Source: CALVLD01 sp964467585
GTDB lineage: Bacteria; Bacillota; Clostridia; Christensenellales; CAG-138
Direction: 5' to 3'
Assembly: GCA_964467585.1 (NCBI GenBank)
Contig: CAYXRF010000001.1
Span: 186,001-250,000 of the forward strand
DNA: 64,000 nucleotides
The notes under the pieces are model-generated. The model was given only the letters and a program-made list of their open reading frames with translations. It made no database searches and was not told the origin of the DNA. Within the stretch, counting starts at the first letter, position 1. Each line of letters opens with the position of its first letter. Positions 8,861 to 17,251 of the stretch are shown here, piece after piece. Position numbers and translations under genes: made by a program.

Positions 8861-10411
8861 GTGCCACCCCATGACAAAAGGCGAATCGTAAATTTTCGCC
8901 CGATTCCGTTAGCGGCGATAGGCCTAATCATGGGTATCGCTGTTGGCGGTATCAGCGGTTTGGCTGAGTCCGGCGGAGGCGTTTCGCAGCAAGTGATACT
9001 GATTTGCGTCATAGCGGGTTTGTTGAGCTGCGCGGCGCTTGCGTATTCGATTACGAAAAAATGTGCATGGGCAATCATCATATCCGCCGCATTCATAATT
9101 GGTATTGCAAGAACGATTGCGGCGGAACCGGTTTATGTTGAAACAGGTGAATACAATATCACGGGTGTTGTCGTCAATATCACTCAAAAGGATGACTCTG
9201 TCACGGACGCAACGCTCGGCAACGTTAAAATTAACGGGATTCGTATTGCATACAGAGTGCTTGTGACAGTTGAGAATACAGGGGTTAGCATAGGGGTTGG
9301 GGACAGGATATCGGCGGATTGCATCGCCCGGACGCCTTCAACGCAGAACCAAATCTATAACGAAAGATATTATTTGCTTTCAAACGGAATATCGGTTAAG
9401 GCGTATACAAGCAGCGTTACTGTACTATCCCACAACAACAGACCGATTTTGCAGGCGTTGAACAAACTTAAAAAAACATTGCTGCATGGCGTAAGCAGTG
9501 TTTTCAGCAGTGAGAATGCGCCAATGATGTCCGCAATTCTGCTTGGAGACAGAGACAGTCTCGGCTATACCGATACAATACTTATGCGCGACACGGGCAT
9601 AGCGCATCTGCTTGCCTTATCAGGATTTCATGTGAGCCTGTTGGGAGCAATGCTGATGCTTTTGATACCAAAGCGCTTTCCAAAGCTCAGGTTTTTCGCC
9701 GCGGCGTTGTTTCTATTTGCATACTGCTCGTTTACAAGCTTTTCGCCTTCGCTTGTTCGCGCATCGGTCATGTTCCTTTGCGTACTGTCCGCCGATGTTT
9801 TTGAACGACGGCGCGACCCTCTTTCGTCTATTTCACTTGCGTGCATCCTTCTGCTTTTGGTCAACCCATTCAGCTTGTACTCAATCGGCATGCAGCTTTC
9901 ATTCCTTGCCACGCTTGGAATATTGTTGATCGGCACAGGCGGGTCCCTCATCCAAAACAAAGCATTGAACTACCTTGCAAACAGCGCATCGGTTTACACG
10001 GGCGCGACGGTTGCAACGACGCTTGTGAGCATTCGCAGCTTTGGCGTTCTTTCAATTTATGGATTTCTGACAAATATTGTAGCATTGCCGTTGTTTTCAT
10101 TGATTATCATTTGCGGAGCTTTGCTTACAGTTTTGTCGTTAATACTGCCGCATACGGTGATTGCCGCAGCTTGTTTGGCGGTGAATGCGCTGCTGGATTT
10201 TACAAAGCGCATTCTCGAACAAATTTCCAATTTTCCAAACGCCGTTATTGACGTCCCGCGCCCCTCGGCAGCAGCGGCAGTGCTGATAATCGTACTGATG
10301 TTCGTGCTGTCAAAGTATATTCTTAAACCATTCAGAACAAGGCTTTTGTACGGAGGTTGTGTTTTTGCTCTATTTACAGCGGTGATGATAACGGATATAA
10401 TTACAGCATGA
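8861..10411 (+). CDS. comEC: ComEC/Rec2-family DNA-uptake channel protein lacking the C-terminal metallo-beta-lactamase domain
   Basis: The 516-residue protein has two to three N-terminal membrane helices, a DUF4131/OB-type extracytoplasmic region (about residues 100-190) and the polytopic Competence domain with HLLALSGFHVSLLG, the family hallmark. ComEC forms the inner-membrane channel for incoming ssDNA. B. subtilis ComEC (about 775 residues) continues into a metallo-beta-lactamase nuclease-like domain; here the frame ends after the last helices and holA begins at once, so that domain is absent rather than frameshifted. GTG at 8861 is the only start covering the N-terminal helices; its ribosome binding site is weak and may depend on coupling to ridA. 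Confidence 0.9.
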   Translation: MPPHDKRRIVNFRPIPLAAIGLIMGIAVGGISGLAESGGGVSQQVILICVIAGLLSCAALAYSITKKCAWAIIISAAFIIGIARTIAAEPVYVETGEYNITGVVVNITQKDDSVTDATLGNVKINGIRIAYRVLVTVENTGVSIGVGDRISADCIARTPSTQNQIYNERYYLLSNGISVKAYTSSVTVLSHNNRPILQALNKLKKTLLHGVSSVFSSENAPMMSAILLGDRDSLGYTDTILMRDTGIAHLLALSGFHVSLLGAMLMLLIPKRFPKLRFFAAALFLFAYCSFTSFSPSLVRASVMFLCVLSADVFERRRDPLSSISLACILLLLVNPFSLYSIGMQLSFLATLGILLIGTGGSLIQNKALNYLANSASVYTGATVATTLVSIRSFGVLSIYGFLTNIVALPLFSLIIICGALLTVLSLILPHTVIAAACLAVNALLDFTKRILEQISNFPNAVIDVPRPSAAAAVLIIVLMFVLSKYILKPFRTRLLYGGCVFALFTAVMITDIITA

Positions 10412-11400
10412 AACATACTGAATTTTTCAAACTGATAGCAAAAGGTGGGCTTTCTTCAGCGTATATACTTCATGGTGATGAGGAATACGTTAAGGAGCAG
10501 GCTGTTCAGCGTGTTATTGAAACGATTCCTGCCGACTTGAGAGACTTTAACGTTACAATACTCGACCGACCCGATATGTCAAAGTTGACAGAGGCGTGCG
10601 AGACGCTTCCACTGTTTGTTGATAAAAAAATTGTGGTAAGCTGGGACGTAGATTCTTCCGTGGACAGCGCAAAGCTTGTTGAATATCTTAAATCCGTACC
10701 AACGGAAACAATACTTCTTCTTGTTTTCGAGGGTAAGCTTGCGGCAAACCTATCGGTTTACAAGTTCGCAGTAAAAAGCGAACGTGAGGTATTGTTTGAC
10801 TATCTCTCCGCTTCGGAGTGCATAAAATGGATAATGAGCCATGCTGTTCAGGCGGGCGCAACGATTGATGCGCGCACGGCACAGATCATGGTGCAGCTTA
10901 TCGGCACAGAATTGACGGTAATGTTTGGCGAGCTCAACAAGCTTGTGGATCTTGTGGGCGCAGGCGGGGTGATAACGCCGCAGGCCGTTTCAATGTGCGT
11001 AAAGCCCAATATGGACGTGCGTGTGTTCGACATGCTTGAGCTGCTGACCTATGGCAAGCTAAACGATGGTATGAGGGCGCTGCACGCTTTGCTGGAAGGC
11101 GGTGACGAGGGCATAAGCCTGTCGGCATTTCTCTCAAGTCGTTTCAAGCTGATGCTGGAAGCGCGTCGCGGCATTGACGCGGGAAAGAGCAAGAGGGACG
11201 CGATCGCCGCAATGGAGGGTAATCGCTATGCAAACGAAAAGGCATACGATGCAGCAAGACGGTTTACACAAGCAGAGCTTGCGGAGCTGATTTCAGAGCT
11301 TTCAGACACCATGTATCAACGCATAAGCGGGCAGATGAAAGAGGACAGATACATAGAATTGGTTCTGCTGAAGCATGAATGGCGGACACAGCCGATTTGA
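10408..11400 (+). CDS. holA: DNA polymerase III delta subunit (clamp loader)
   Basis: The 330-residue protein starts MKHTEFFKLIAKGGLSSAYI with the HGDEEYVKEQAVQRV motif that opens the delta AAA+ domain, followed by the three-domain layout of HolA. It opens the beta clamp within the clamp loader. The ATG at 10408 overlaps the comEC TGA (ATGA) and was preferred to a start 51 bp upstream because homologues start here. comEC-holA-rpsT is a common Firmicutes order; here rpsT is convergent. Transcription ends at the hairpin beginning at 11414. Confidence 0.93.
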   Translation: MKHTEFFKLIAKGGLSSAYILHGDEEYVKEQAVQRVIETIPADLRDFNVTILDRPDMSKLTEACETLPLFVDKKIVVSWDVDSSVDSAKLVEYLKSVPTETILLLVFEGKLAANLSVYKFAVKSEREVLFDYLSASECIKWIMSHAVQAGATIDARTAQIMVQLIGTELTVMFGELNKLVDLVGAGGVITPQAVSMCVKPNMDVRVFDMLELLTYGKLNDGMRALHALLEGGDEGISLSAFLSSRFKLMLEARRGIDAGKSKRDAIAAMEGNRYANEKAYDAARRFTQAELAELISELSDTMYQRISGQMKEDRYIELVLLKHEWRTQPI

Positions 11401-11413
11401 AAAAGTGAGTTAC

Positions 11414-11445
11414 AAAAAAGACCGAATAGTATCGGTCTTTGTTTG
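11414..11445. terminator. Bidirectional intrinsic terminator between holA and rpsT
   Basis: A 9-bp stem (AAAGACCGA at 11417-11425 with TCGGTCTTT at 11432-11440) encloses a 6-nt loop. On the plus strand it is followed by TTTGTTT, and on the minus strand by TTTTTTG, so it can stop both the recD2-holA unit and rpsT. Confidence 0.88.
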
Positions 11446-11468
11446 CGGGTAAATCAAAACGATAAACC

Positions 11469-11729
11469 TTATTTGGCAGCAAGCTTCTTGGCAAGCTGAG
11501 CCTTTTTACGATTGGCAGCGTTCTTATGGATAACGCCCTTGGAGGCAGCTGTATCTGCCATGCTGACTGCATTGGTATACGCCTCATTAATGAGCGCAGC
11601 ATCGTTAGACTCCAACGCCTTGTCAAACTTTTTGACAGCGGTCTTGTACTCGGAAAGAGCCATGCGGTTGCGCAGATGCTGCTTCTCCGTTACCTTAACA
11701 CGCTTAATAGCTGACTTAATGTTTGCCAA
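11469..11729 (-). CDS. rpsT: 30S ribosomal protein S20
   Basis: The 86-residue protein (MANIKSAIKRVKVTEKQHLR...) is S20, which binds 16S rRNA early in small-subunit assembly. The start codon is TTG: the only methionine-like start matching the universal MANIKSA N-terminus is the TTG at 11729, six bases after a full AGGAGGTGA. E. coli rpsT also uses UUG, where the rare start is part of autogenous control. It has its own promoter and a shared terminator. Confidence 0.97.
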   Translation of the reverse strand: MANIKSAIKRVKVTEKQHLRNRMALSEYKTAVKKFDKALESNDAALINEAYTNAVSMADTAASKGVIHKNAANRKKAQLAKKLAAK

Positions 11730-11735
11730 ATCGGT

Positions 11736-11744
11736 TCACCTCCT
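11736..11744 (-). promoter_or_regulatory. Perfect Shine-Dalgarno site for the UUG start of rpsT
   Basis: The minus strand reads AGGAGGTGA, fully complementary to the 16S rRNA 3' end, six bases before the TTG start. It fixes the start codon and offsets the weakness of UUG. Confidence 0.9.
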
Positions 11745-11766
11745 CATCAAAATTCGAACGAAGGTC

Positions 11767-11795
11767 ATTATAACACTATGCTGTGGGTAATGCAA
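11767..11795 (-). promoter_or_regulatory. Sigma-A promoter of rpsT
   Basis: On the minus strand, -35 TTGCAT (11795-11790), a 17-bp spacer and a perfect -10 TATAAT (11772-11767). The expected transcript start is about 11760, leaving a leader of roughly 30 nt. Confidence 0.85.
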
Positions 11796-11911
11796 GCTCT
11801 TTTTTCAATATATAGCGAAAAAAACAGATATATTGTTAATGCAATGGGGGAATACTTAAGCTGAACGGTTATGAAAGCGACCGATAAATGTATTTGCAAG
11901 GAGAAGATTCA

Positions 11912-12829
11912 ATGGGATTATATACAGATTTGGCGTCGGAAGCACGGGAGATGAATCCCGATATTGACGGTGTGACAGAGGAGAGCGAAGCGACTGAGGA
12001 CGTCACCGTAACAAGGATACAGGTCACAAACGAGACTGCCGCAAAAAAGCTGAACAAACTTATGGGCAAGTATATCACGATCGACGCGCCGCAGCTGACG
12101 GATCGACCGCTCGATCTGTTTGAAGCCGTTTCCGTACGTGTTTCGGAGGAGCTGCAGAAGCTTACCGAGAATATCCCAAACGATGCGCAGGTGCTTGTGG
12201 TGGGGCTTGGCAACCGCAGAATCACACCGGATTCACTTGGACCTCAGGTTGCTGAAAAGGTGTTTGTTACACGCCACGTTAAGCAGTATGTGCCCGAGGC
12301 GTTTGAATACCCTCTGCGTTCTGTTTCTGCCGTTGCTCCGGGTGTGCTTGGCGCAACAGGAATAGAGACGCTGGAGGTGATACGAGGGATAGTGGAACGT
12401 GTTAAGCCCGACGTCATAATTGCAATAGACTCACTTGCATCGCGCAGGGCGGCACGAATATCAACAACAATACAAATTTCGGATACGGGCATAAGCCCGG
12501 GCTCGGGAGTGGGCAATCTTCAGGCGGGCTTGAATAAGGAAAGCCTTGGCGTTCCTGTTATTGCGATAGGCGTTCCGCTTGTAGTCCGCGCCGCTACAAT
12601 CACTCAGGATACAATATCGCTTATTGCAGAGGAAACGGGGCTGCATAACGACGAGGATAAGCTCAAAGAGCTTGCGGAAAAGGTATCGGATGAAAAGCTT
12701 GGCTCGATGATAGTTACGCCAAAGGATATCGATACAATAATAAACGATATGTCAGGAATAGTTGCAAAGGCAATCAACATGGCGGTGTATCGTGAACACT
12801 ATGAGGACGTCAGAAACATGATTGCCTAA
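11912..12829 (+). CDS. gpr: GPR endopeptidase, germination protease
   Basis: The 305-residue protein begins MGLYTDLASEAREMN, like the propeptide of GPR, and has VLVVGLGNRRITPDSLGPQV, APGVLGATGIETLE and IAIDSLASR signatures of peptidase family M63/A25. GPR is made as a zymogen in the developing forespore and degrades small acid-soluble spore proteins at germination, so the organism probably sporulates. AAGGAG lies 8 bases before the ATG at 11912, which I preferred to an ATG 24 bp upstream. The order rpsT-gpr is typical of Clostridia, though spoIIP, often next, is not here. A forespore-sigma promoter was looked for but not convincingly found. Confidence 0.95.
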   Translation: MGLYTDLASEAREMNPDIDGVTEESEATEDVTVTRIQVTNETAAKKLNKLMGKYITIDAPQLTDRPLDLFEAVSVRVSEELQKLTENIPNDAQVLVVGLGNRRITPDSLGPQVAEKVFVTRHVKQYVPEAFEYPLRSVSAVAPGVLGATGIETLEVIRGIVERVKPDVIIAIDSLASRRAARISTTIQISDTGISPGSGVGNLQAGLNKESLGVPVIAIGVPLVVRAATITQDTISLIAEETGLHNDEDKLKELAEKVSDEKLGSMIVTPKDIDTIINDMSGIVAKAINMAVYREHYEDVRNMIA

Positions 12830-12847
12830 AACACAAGAGACCGTGAC

Positions 12848-14611
12848 CTACTTGGCAAGCTTAGCAACATACTCTCCGTCGGGCGTAACATACACCGTGT
12901 GCTGATGGGTATAAATCACCATGCCGGGACGTGCGCCGGAGGGTTTTTTTACATATCTTACCTGAGTATAATCAACCGGCACATTGTCTGATCCGCGTGC
13001 CTGAGAGTAATACGCAGCAAGCACAGCGGCGTCAAAAAGGGTTGTTTCAGGTATTTCACCTGATTTGCGTATTATGACGTGCGAACCATGCACGCTTTTG
13101 GTGTGCAGCCATGTTTCATCGGGAAGCGCAGTTTTAAGCGTCAGGCGGTCATTCTGCTGATTATTTTTGCCCACAAGTATAGGTATGCCGTCCTTTGACA
13201 AAAACGAGTAGGGCTTTGAAACAGGCTGCTTACTGCCCCCGCCGGTTTTCTTCTTTGCGCTGATATTTGCTTTTCCCTTGGGGGACGCTTTGCCCTCCGA
13301 ACCGCACTTGACGCCCTCACGCAGGTAGCCGCCGCTGATAAGCTCACAGCGCAAATCGTTTAGCTCAGGTTCGCCTTCACAGCACGAAAGCGTATATAGA
13401 AGCTCGTCCAGATACGAAAGCTCATCATTGACCTCTTTTTGCATAGCCATTGCCATCGTCCGCGCCTGCTTGAGCTTACGGCTTTTGGCAAAAAAGCGTT
13501 GGGCATTTTCTGCGGGATAAAGCAAAGGATCCAGAGGAATTTCAATGGCTTCGGCAGGCTCGCGGTAGTAATCAACAACAACCGCAGAGGACGTCTTTTT
13601 TGAAAGCGAATGCAGATTTGCGGTTATAAGCTCCCCCCAAAGCTGAAGGCGAGCTATCTCGTCCCCGCTCGATATGGCATCGGAGTATATAGCAAGCTTA
13701 CGTTCAAGCTTTTGTATGGCGTTTTTAATTATGCGTTCATAGGATGAAGTACGCCGCTTTACACTTTCAGCCGCTGCGCGAAGAGCGTAAAATGCCTCAA
13801 CTGCTTGAGACATGGTTGCATATTCAATACATTTTTCATCAACGGAAGGGCAAAATGGCAGCGTGCATACAAAGGAACCATCGTCTGCCTTTACAATACA
13901 CGGAGAGAATATTCCACGCTGAAATTCCTGATAAAACCTTTCAAGCGAAACCGCAATTGCATCATTTGCAGCGCAGCCAAAGGATGATACAAGACGTTTG
14001 GCAACGGCGGGAGAAAGCCCATAATACGTATCTGCAAGTGCAGATTCAGGCTTTAGCGCTCCGCTGATGACGCCGAAAAAATCGGCAGCGGACGCCTTGC
14101 ACGGGTCAAGCTTGACCTTTGAGGGAGGATACTCGTATTTTACGTGCGGCAATACAAGCCTTGCTGACGAAACGGAGGGGGAGACGTGCCGAATTGCATC
14201 CACAACACATCCATCTCCGTCAACGAGAATAATGTTTGAATGACGCCCCATTATCTCACATATAAGACGCAGATGAATAACGTCGTACAGCTCGGAATAT
14301 GTTTCGACCTCAAACTCAATCAATCTGTCCATGCTTGGCTGAGACACAGACAGAATGTGCGCACCTGTCATGTATTTGCGCATCAGCATAAGAAACACGG
14401 GTGCTTCGGTTGGCGATGCTCGCCGTTCATCCGTCAAAAGAACCCTGCAATTGTCCGGAGAAGCAGAGACGGTAAGACGATAGTTTACGCCGTTTGAATA
14501 TATGCCCAACAGCAGCTCGTCCTTTTCAGGCTGCTGTATCTTGTCAATCCTGCCGCCGACAAGCGCATTCAACTCATGGCAAACGGCTGCAAGCGAAAGC
14601 CCGTCCATCAC
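12848..14611 (-). CDS. rqcH: RqcH (NFACT family), ribosome-associated quality control protein
   Basis: The 587-residue protein has the NFACT-N domain (MDGLSLAAVCHELN...GGRIDKIQQP), two helix-hairpin-helix segments, a coiled-coil middle (about 290-420) and the C-terminal NFACT-R domain (SKDGIPILVGKNNQQNDRLT ... DETWLHTKSVHGSHVII). The Asp-Arg pair needed for tRNA handling in RqcH is visible at residues 95-96 (SMDRLIEF), and EIMGRHSNIIL follows. RqcH binds stalled 50S-peptidyl-tRNA complexes and adds C-terminal alanine tails that mark the chain for ClpXP. The ATG overlaps the stop of the FAH-family gene, so the two are coupled; clpX and clpP lie just upstream in the same orientation. Confidence 0.93.
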   Translation of the reverse strand: MMDGLSLAAVCHELNALVGGRIDKIQQPEKDELLLGIYSNGVNYRLTVSASPDNCRVLLTDERRASPTEAPVFLMLMRKYMTGAHILSVSQPSMDRLIEFEVETYSELYDVIHLRLICEIMGRHSNIILVDGDGCVVDAIRHVSPSVSSARLVLPHVKYEYPPSKVKLDPCKASAADFFGVISGALKPESALADTYYGLSPAVAKRLVSSFGCAANDAIAVSLERFYQEFQRGIFSPCIVKADDGSFVCTLPFCPSVDEKCIEYATMSQAVEAFYALRAAAESVKRRTSSYERIIKNAIQKLERKLAIYSDAISSGDEIARLQLWGELITANLHSLSKKTSSAVVVDYYREPAEAIEIPLDPLLYPAENAQRFFAKSRKLKQARTMAMAMQKEVNDELSYLDELLYTLSCCEGEPELNDLRCELISGGYLREGVKCGSEGKASPKGKANISAKKKTGGGSKQPVSKPYSFLSKDGIPILVGKNNQQNDRLTLKTALPDETWLHTKSVHGSHVIIRKSGEIPETTLFDAAVLAAYYSQARGSDNVPVDYTQVRYVKKPSGARPGMVIYTHQHTVYVTPDGEYVAKLAK

Positions 14612-15363
14612 ACAATCACATTGCGGAGGATGCCAATGCCGCCGATTTCAACCTCAACAATATCGCCCCTTTGCATACTGCCTATGCCCTCCGGCGTGCC
14701 CGTGGCAATAATGTCACCGGGCAGCAGCGTCATAACCTCGGTTATATAGCAGACAAGCTTGTCAATATCATGCGTCATAAGACTCGTGACTGAGCTTTGA
14801 CGAAGCTCTCCGTTAAGACGTGTTTGGATGGTGGTATTCATGGCGTCAAGCTCTGATTCAATATGCGGGCCTATCGGGCAGAATGTATCAAAGCCCTTAC
14901 CCCTTGTCCACTGTGGGTCGGATTTTTGAATGTCGCGTGCCGTAACATCGTTCAGACAGGTATAGCCAAATATATACTTATACGAAGCGCCGCGCTCAAC
15001 TGCATGGCAGCGCTTTCCTATAACGACGCCAAGCTCCCCCTCGTAATCAAGTCTGTGACTGATTGAGGGATACACCACCCTGTCGCCATTGGCAACGATG
15101 CAGGTAGTGGGCTTGAGAAACAACAGCGGCTCCGGCGGCTGACCTTCGCCCATTTCATCCGCGTGAGCACGATAATTTTTTCCAACGGCAACAATTTTTG
15201 TTGGCTCTGCAGGTGCGATTAAGCGAAGGCTTTCCAAAGGATACTCACGACCATCGTAATCCAATCCGCTATACGGAGAGTGGGCAAGCCTTTTGACGGT
15301 TTGCCCACACAGAACCCCGTAGAACGAATCAACATCATTGTGTATCGCTCTTACGAATTTCAT
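14608..15363 (-). CDS. Fumarylacetoacetate hydrolase (FAH) family protein
   Basis: The 251-residue protein has a short N-terminal part and a full FAH fold: KIVAVGKNYRAHADEMGE, LDYEGELGVVIGK (metal-binding glutamates), CLNDVTARD (metal-binding aspartate), RGKGFDTFCPIGP, and IATGTPEGIG. Bacterial members of this size include acylpyruvases, oxaloacetate decarboxylases/tautomerases and hydratases, so the substrate cannot be set from sequence. AAAGGAG precedes the ATG. Its stop overlaps the rqcH start and it follows clpX by 15 bp. With malic enzyme and an Ldh2-type dehydrogenase elsewhere in the window, a role in oxaloacetate handling is possible but is inference. Confidence 0.88.
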   Translation of the reverse strand: MKFVRAIHNDVDSFYGVLCGQTVKRLAHSPYSGLDYDGREYPLESLRLIAPAEPTKIVAVGKNYRAHADEMGEGQPPEPLLFLKPTTCIVANGDRVVYPSISHRLDYEGELGVVIGKRCHAVERGASYKYIFGYTCLNDVTARDIQKSDPQWTRGKGFDTFCPIGPHIESELDAMNTTIQTRLNGELRQSSVTSLMTHDIDKLVCYITEVMTLLPGDIIATGTPEGIGSMQRGDIVEVEIGGIGILRNVIV

Positions 15364-15378
15364 TATAAGACTCCTTTG

Positions 15379-16638
15379 TTACGAGGCGTCCGCTTCTTTA
15401 AGAAGCGGCACGTCAGATTTCATCACAAGCATTGGGGGACACTCCTTGCGGACTGAAGCAGCCGTGATTACAACCTTTGAAACATCTGTTCTTGACGGCA
15501 GCTCATACATCACGGGCAGCATTATGTCCTCAAGTATGGCGCGCAGACCGCGCGCTCCTGTGTTGCGCGCAATGGAAATTTTTGCAACCTCCAACAGCGC
15601 ATCCTTGTCAAACTCAAGATCAACATTATCCATCTCGAAAAGCCTGCGATATTGCTTTGCAAGCGCATTCTTAGGCTGCGTGAGTATCGCAAGCATAGCT
15701 TCCTCATCAAGCTGTTCAAGCGTGACAATGATAGGAACTCTGCCGATAAATTCGGGAATAAGCCCAAACTTAAGCAAATCCTCGGGAAGGATATCCTTGA
15801 GGATCGTTCCTACGTCCTTCTTAACGTTGGACTGTACGTCCGCGCCAAACCCCATAGCCTTCTTGCCGGTGCGCTTTGAGATAATATCCTCAATGCCCGC
15901 GAACGCGCCGCCGCATATAAACAGCACGTTCGTGGTGTTAAACTGAATAAACTCCTGATGCGGATGCTTACGCCCGCCCTGAGGAGGAACACTTGCAACA
16001 GTTCCCTCAAGAATTTTGAGGAGCGCCTGCTGAACGCCCTCGCCCGAAACGTCACGAGTGATAGACGGATTCTCACTTTTGCGGGCAATCTTGTCGATCT
16101 CATCGATGTATATAATGCCCTTTTCGGCGCGCTCAAAGTCATAATCAGCCGCTTGAAGCAGCTTCAGCAATATATTCTCAACGTCCTCACCGACATATCC
16201 GGCTTCTGTAAGCGAAGTGGCGTCGGCTACGGCGAAAGGCACTTTCAGAATACGCGCAAGAGTTTCCGCAAGCAAAGTCTTGCCGCAGCCTGTCGGCCCA
16301 AGCATCACAATGTTGCTCTTTGAAAGCTCAACATCGTCGTCAGACGGATCGGATGTTATACGTTTGTAGTGGTTGTACACAGCAACAGCCAAAGCCTTCT
16401 TTGCATGCTCCTGCCCAATAACGTAATCGTCAAGAACCTTTACGATATCAACGGGCTTAGGCAATTCGGCAAGCTCGGTGTTCTCCTCAACCGCATCCTC
16501 TTCAACAATCTCACGGCACAGCTCAATGCATTCATTGCAGATAAAAACGCCCGGACCGGCAACAATCCTGTTGACCATATCTTGCGTTTTGCCGCAGAAT
16601 GAACACTTGACCATGTCTTTGTCGTCATATTTTGCCAT
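15379..16638 (-). CDS. clpX: ClpX, ATPase subunit of the ClpXP protease
   Basis: The 419-residue protein has the N-terminal zinc-binding domain with cysteines at 12, 15, 34 and 37, an AAA+ core with Walker A GPTGCGKT (114-121) and Walker B IIYIDEIDK, and sensor/arginine finger regions. The ClpP-docking loop reads MGFG where IGF is usual. It unfolds proteins and feeds them to ClpP, including ssrA-tagged and Ala-tailed chains. CAGGAGAA precedes the ATG. It follows clpP by 28 bp. Confidence 0.97.
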   Translation of the reverse strand: MAKYDDKDMVKCSFCGKTQDMVNRIVAGPGVFICNECIELCREIVEEDAVEENTELAELPKPVDIVKVLDDYVIGQEHAKKALAVAVYNHYKRITSDPSDDDVELSKSNIVMLGPTGCGKTLLAETLARILKVPFAVADATSLTEAGYVGEDVENILLKLLQAADYDFERAEKGIIYIDEIDKIARKSENPSITRDVSGEGVQQALLKILEGTVASVPPQGGRKHPHQEFIQFNTTNVLFICGGAFAGIEDIISKRTGKKAMGFGADVQSNVKKDVGTILKDILPEDLLKFGLIPEFIGRVPIIVTLEQLDEEAMLAILTQPKNALAKQYRRLFEMDNVDLEFDKDALLEVAKISIARNTGARGLRAILEDIMLPVMYELPSRTDVSKVVITAASVRKECPPMLVMKSDVPLLKEADAS

Positions 16639-16666
16639 AAATTCTCCTGTAATACAATGATATATA

Positions 16667-17251
16667 CTATCTGCGCGGGGGGACTATCTCATCCACCAAG
16701 CCGTATGCGCATGCCTCCTCCGCAGTCATATAGTTGTCACGATCGGTATCGGCAGCAATTCTGTCAAGAGGCTGACCGGTACGCTTAGCAAGGATCTCAT
16801 TAAGTATTGAACGAGTTTTGATAATCTGCTCAGCCTGAATCGCAATATCGCTTGCCTGACCGCGTGCACCGCCGGAGGGCTGATGAATCATTATCTCGCT
16901 GTGAGGAAGCGCACGACGCTTGCCCTTGGCGCCTGCCGCAAGCAGGAATGCGCCCATTGAAGCGGCAAGACCGACACAGATAGTGGATACCTCACACTTA
17001 ATGTATTGCATTGTGTCAAAAATCGCAAGACCTGCGGTAACCGAACCACCGGGACTGTTGATATAAAGGTATATATCCTTATCGGGATCATCGGCTTCCA
17101 AAAAAAGCATCTGCGCGATAACCAGATTTGCCTCGTCGTCATTTATCTCAGAACCGAGAAAGATTATACGATCCTTCAAAAGACGAGAGTAAATGTCATA
17201 CGAGCGTTCGCCTTTATTGGTTTGCTCAACAACAATGGGTATCAAACTCAT
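16667..17251 (-). CDS. clpP: ClpP, proteolytic subunit
   Basis: The 194-residue serine peptidase has the catalytic triad Ser98 (GLAASMG), His123 (MIHQP) and Asp172 (DRDNYMTA), matching E. coli ClpP. It starts MSLIPIVVEQTNKGERSYDI with a very short propeptide. Its ATG overlaps the tig stop by four bases, with AAGGAGGAAG before it. Confidence 0.98.
   Translation of the reverse strand: MSLIPIVVEQTNKGERSYDIYSRLLKDRIIFLGSEINDDEANLVIAQMLFLEADDPDKDIYLYINSPGGSVTAGLAIFDTMQYIKCEVSTICVGLAASMGAFLLAAGAKGKRRALPHSEIMIHQPSGGARGQASDIAIQAEQIIKTRSILNEILAKRTGQPLDRIAADTDRDNYMTAEEACAYGLVDEIVPPRR

Noticed and set aside
10408..11460. Possible separated metallo-beta-lactamase fragment of ComEC
   Set aside because: The frame after comEC is holA; no HxHxDH-type motif appears in any frame.
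11800..11911. Possible sigma-F/sigma-G promoter of gpr (GATAT ... GGGGGAATA)
   Set aside because: The match to forespore sigma consensus is too loose to support a feature, though regulation of that kind is expected.
13744..14067. 107-codon plus-strand open frame inside rqcH
   Set aside because: It is antisense to a strongly conserved gene, lacks a ribosome binding site and has no recognisable features.
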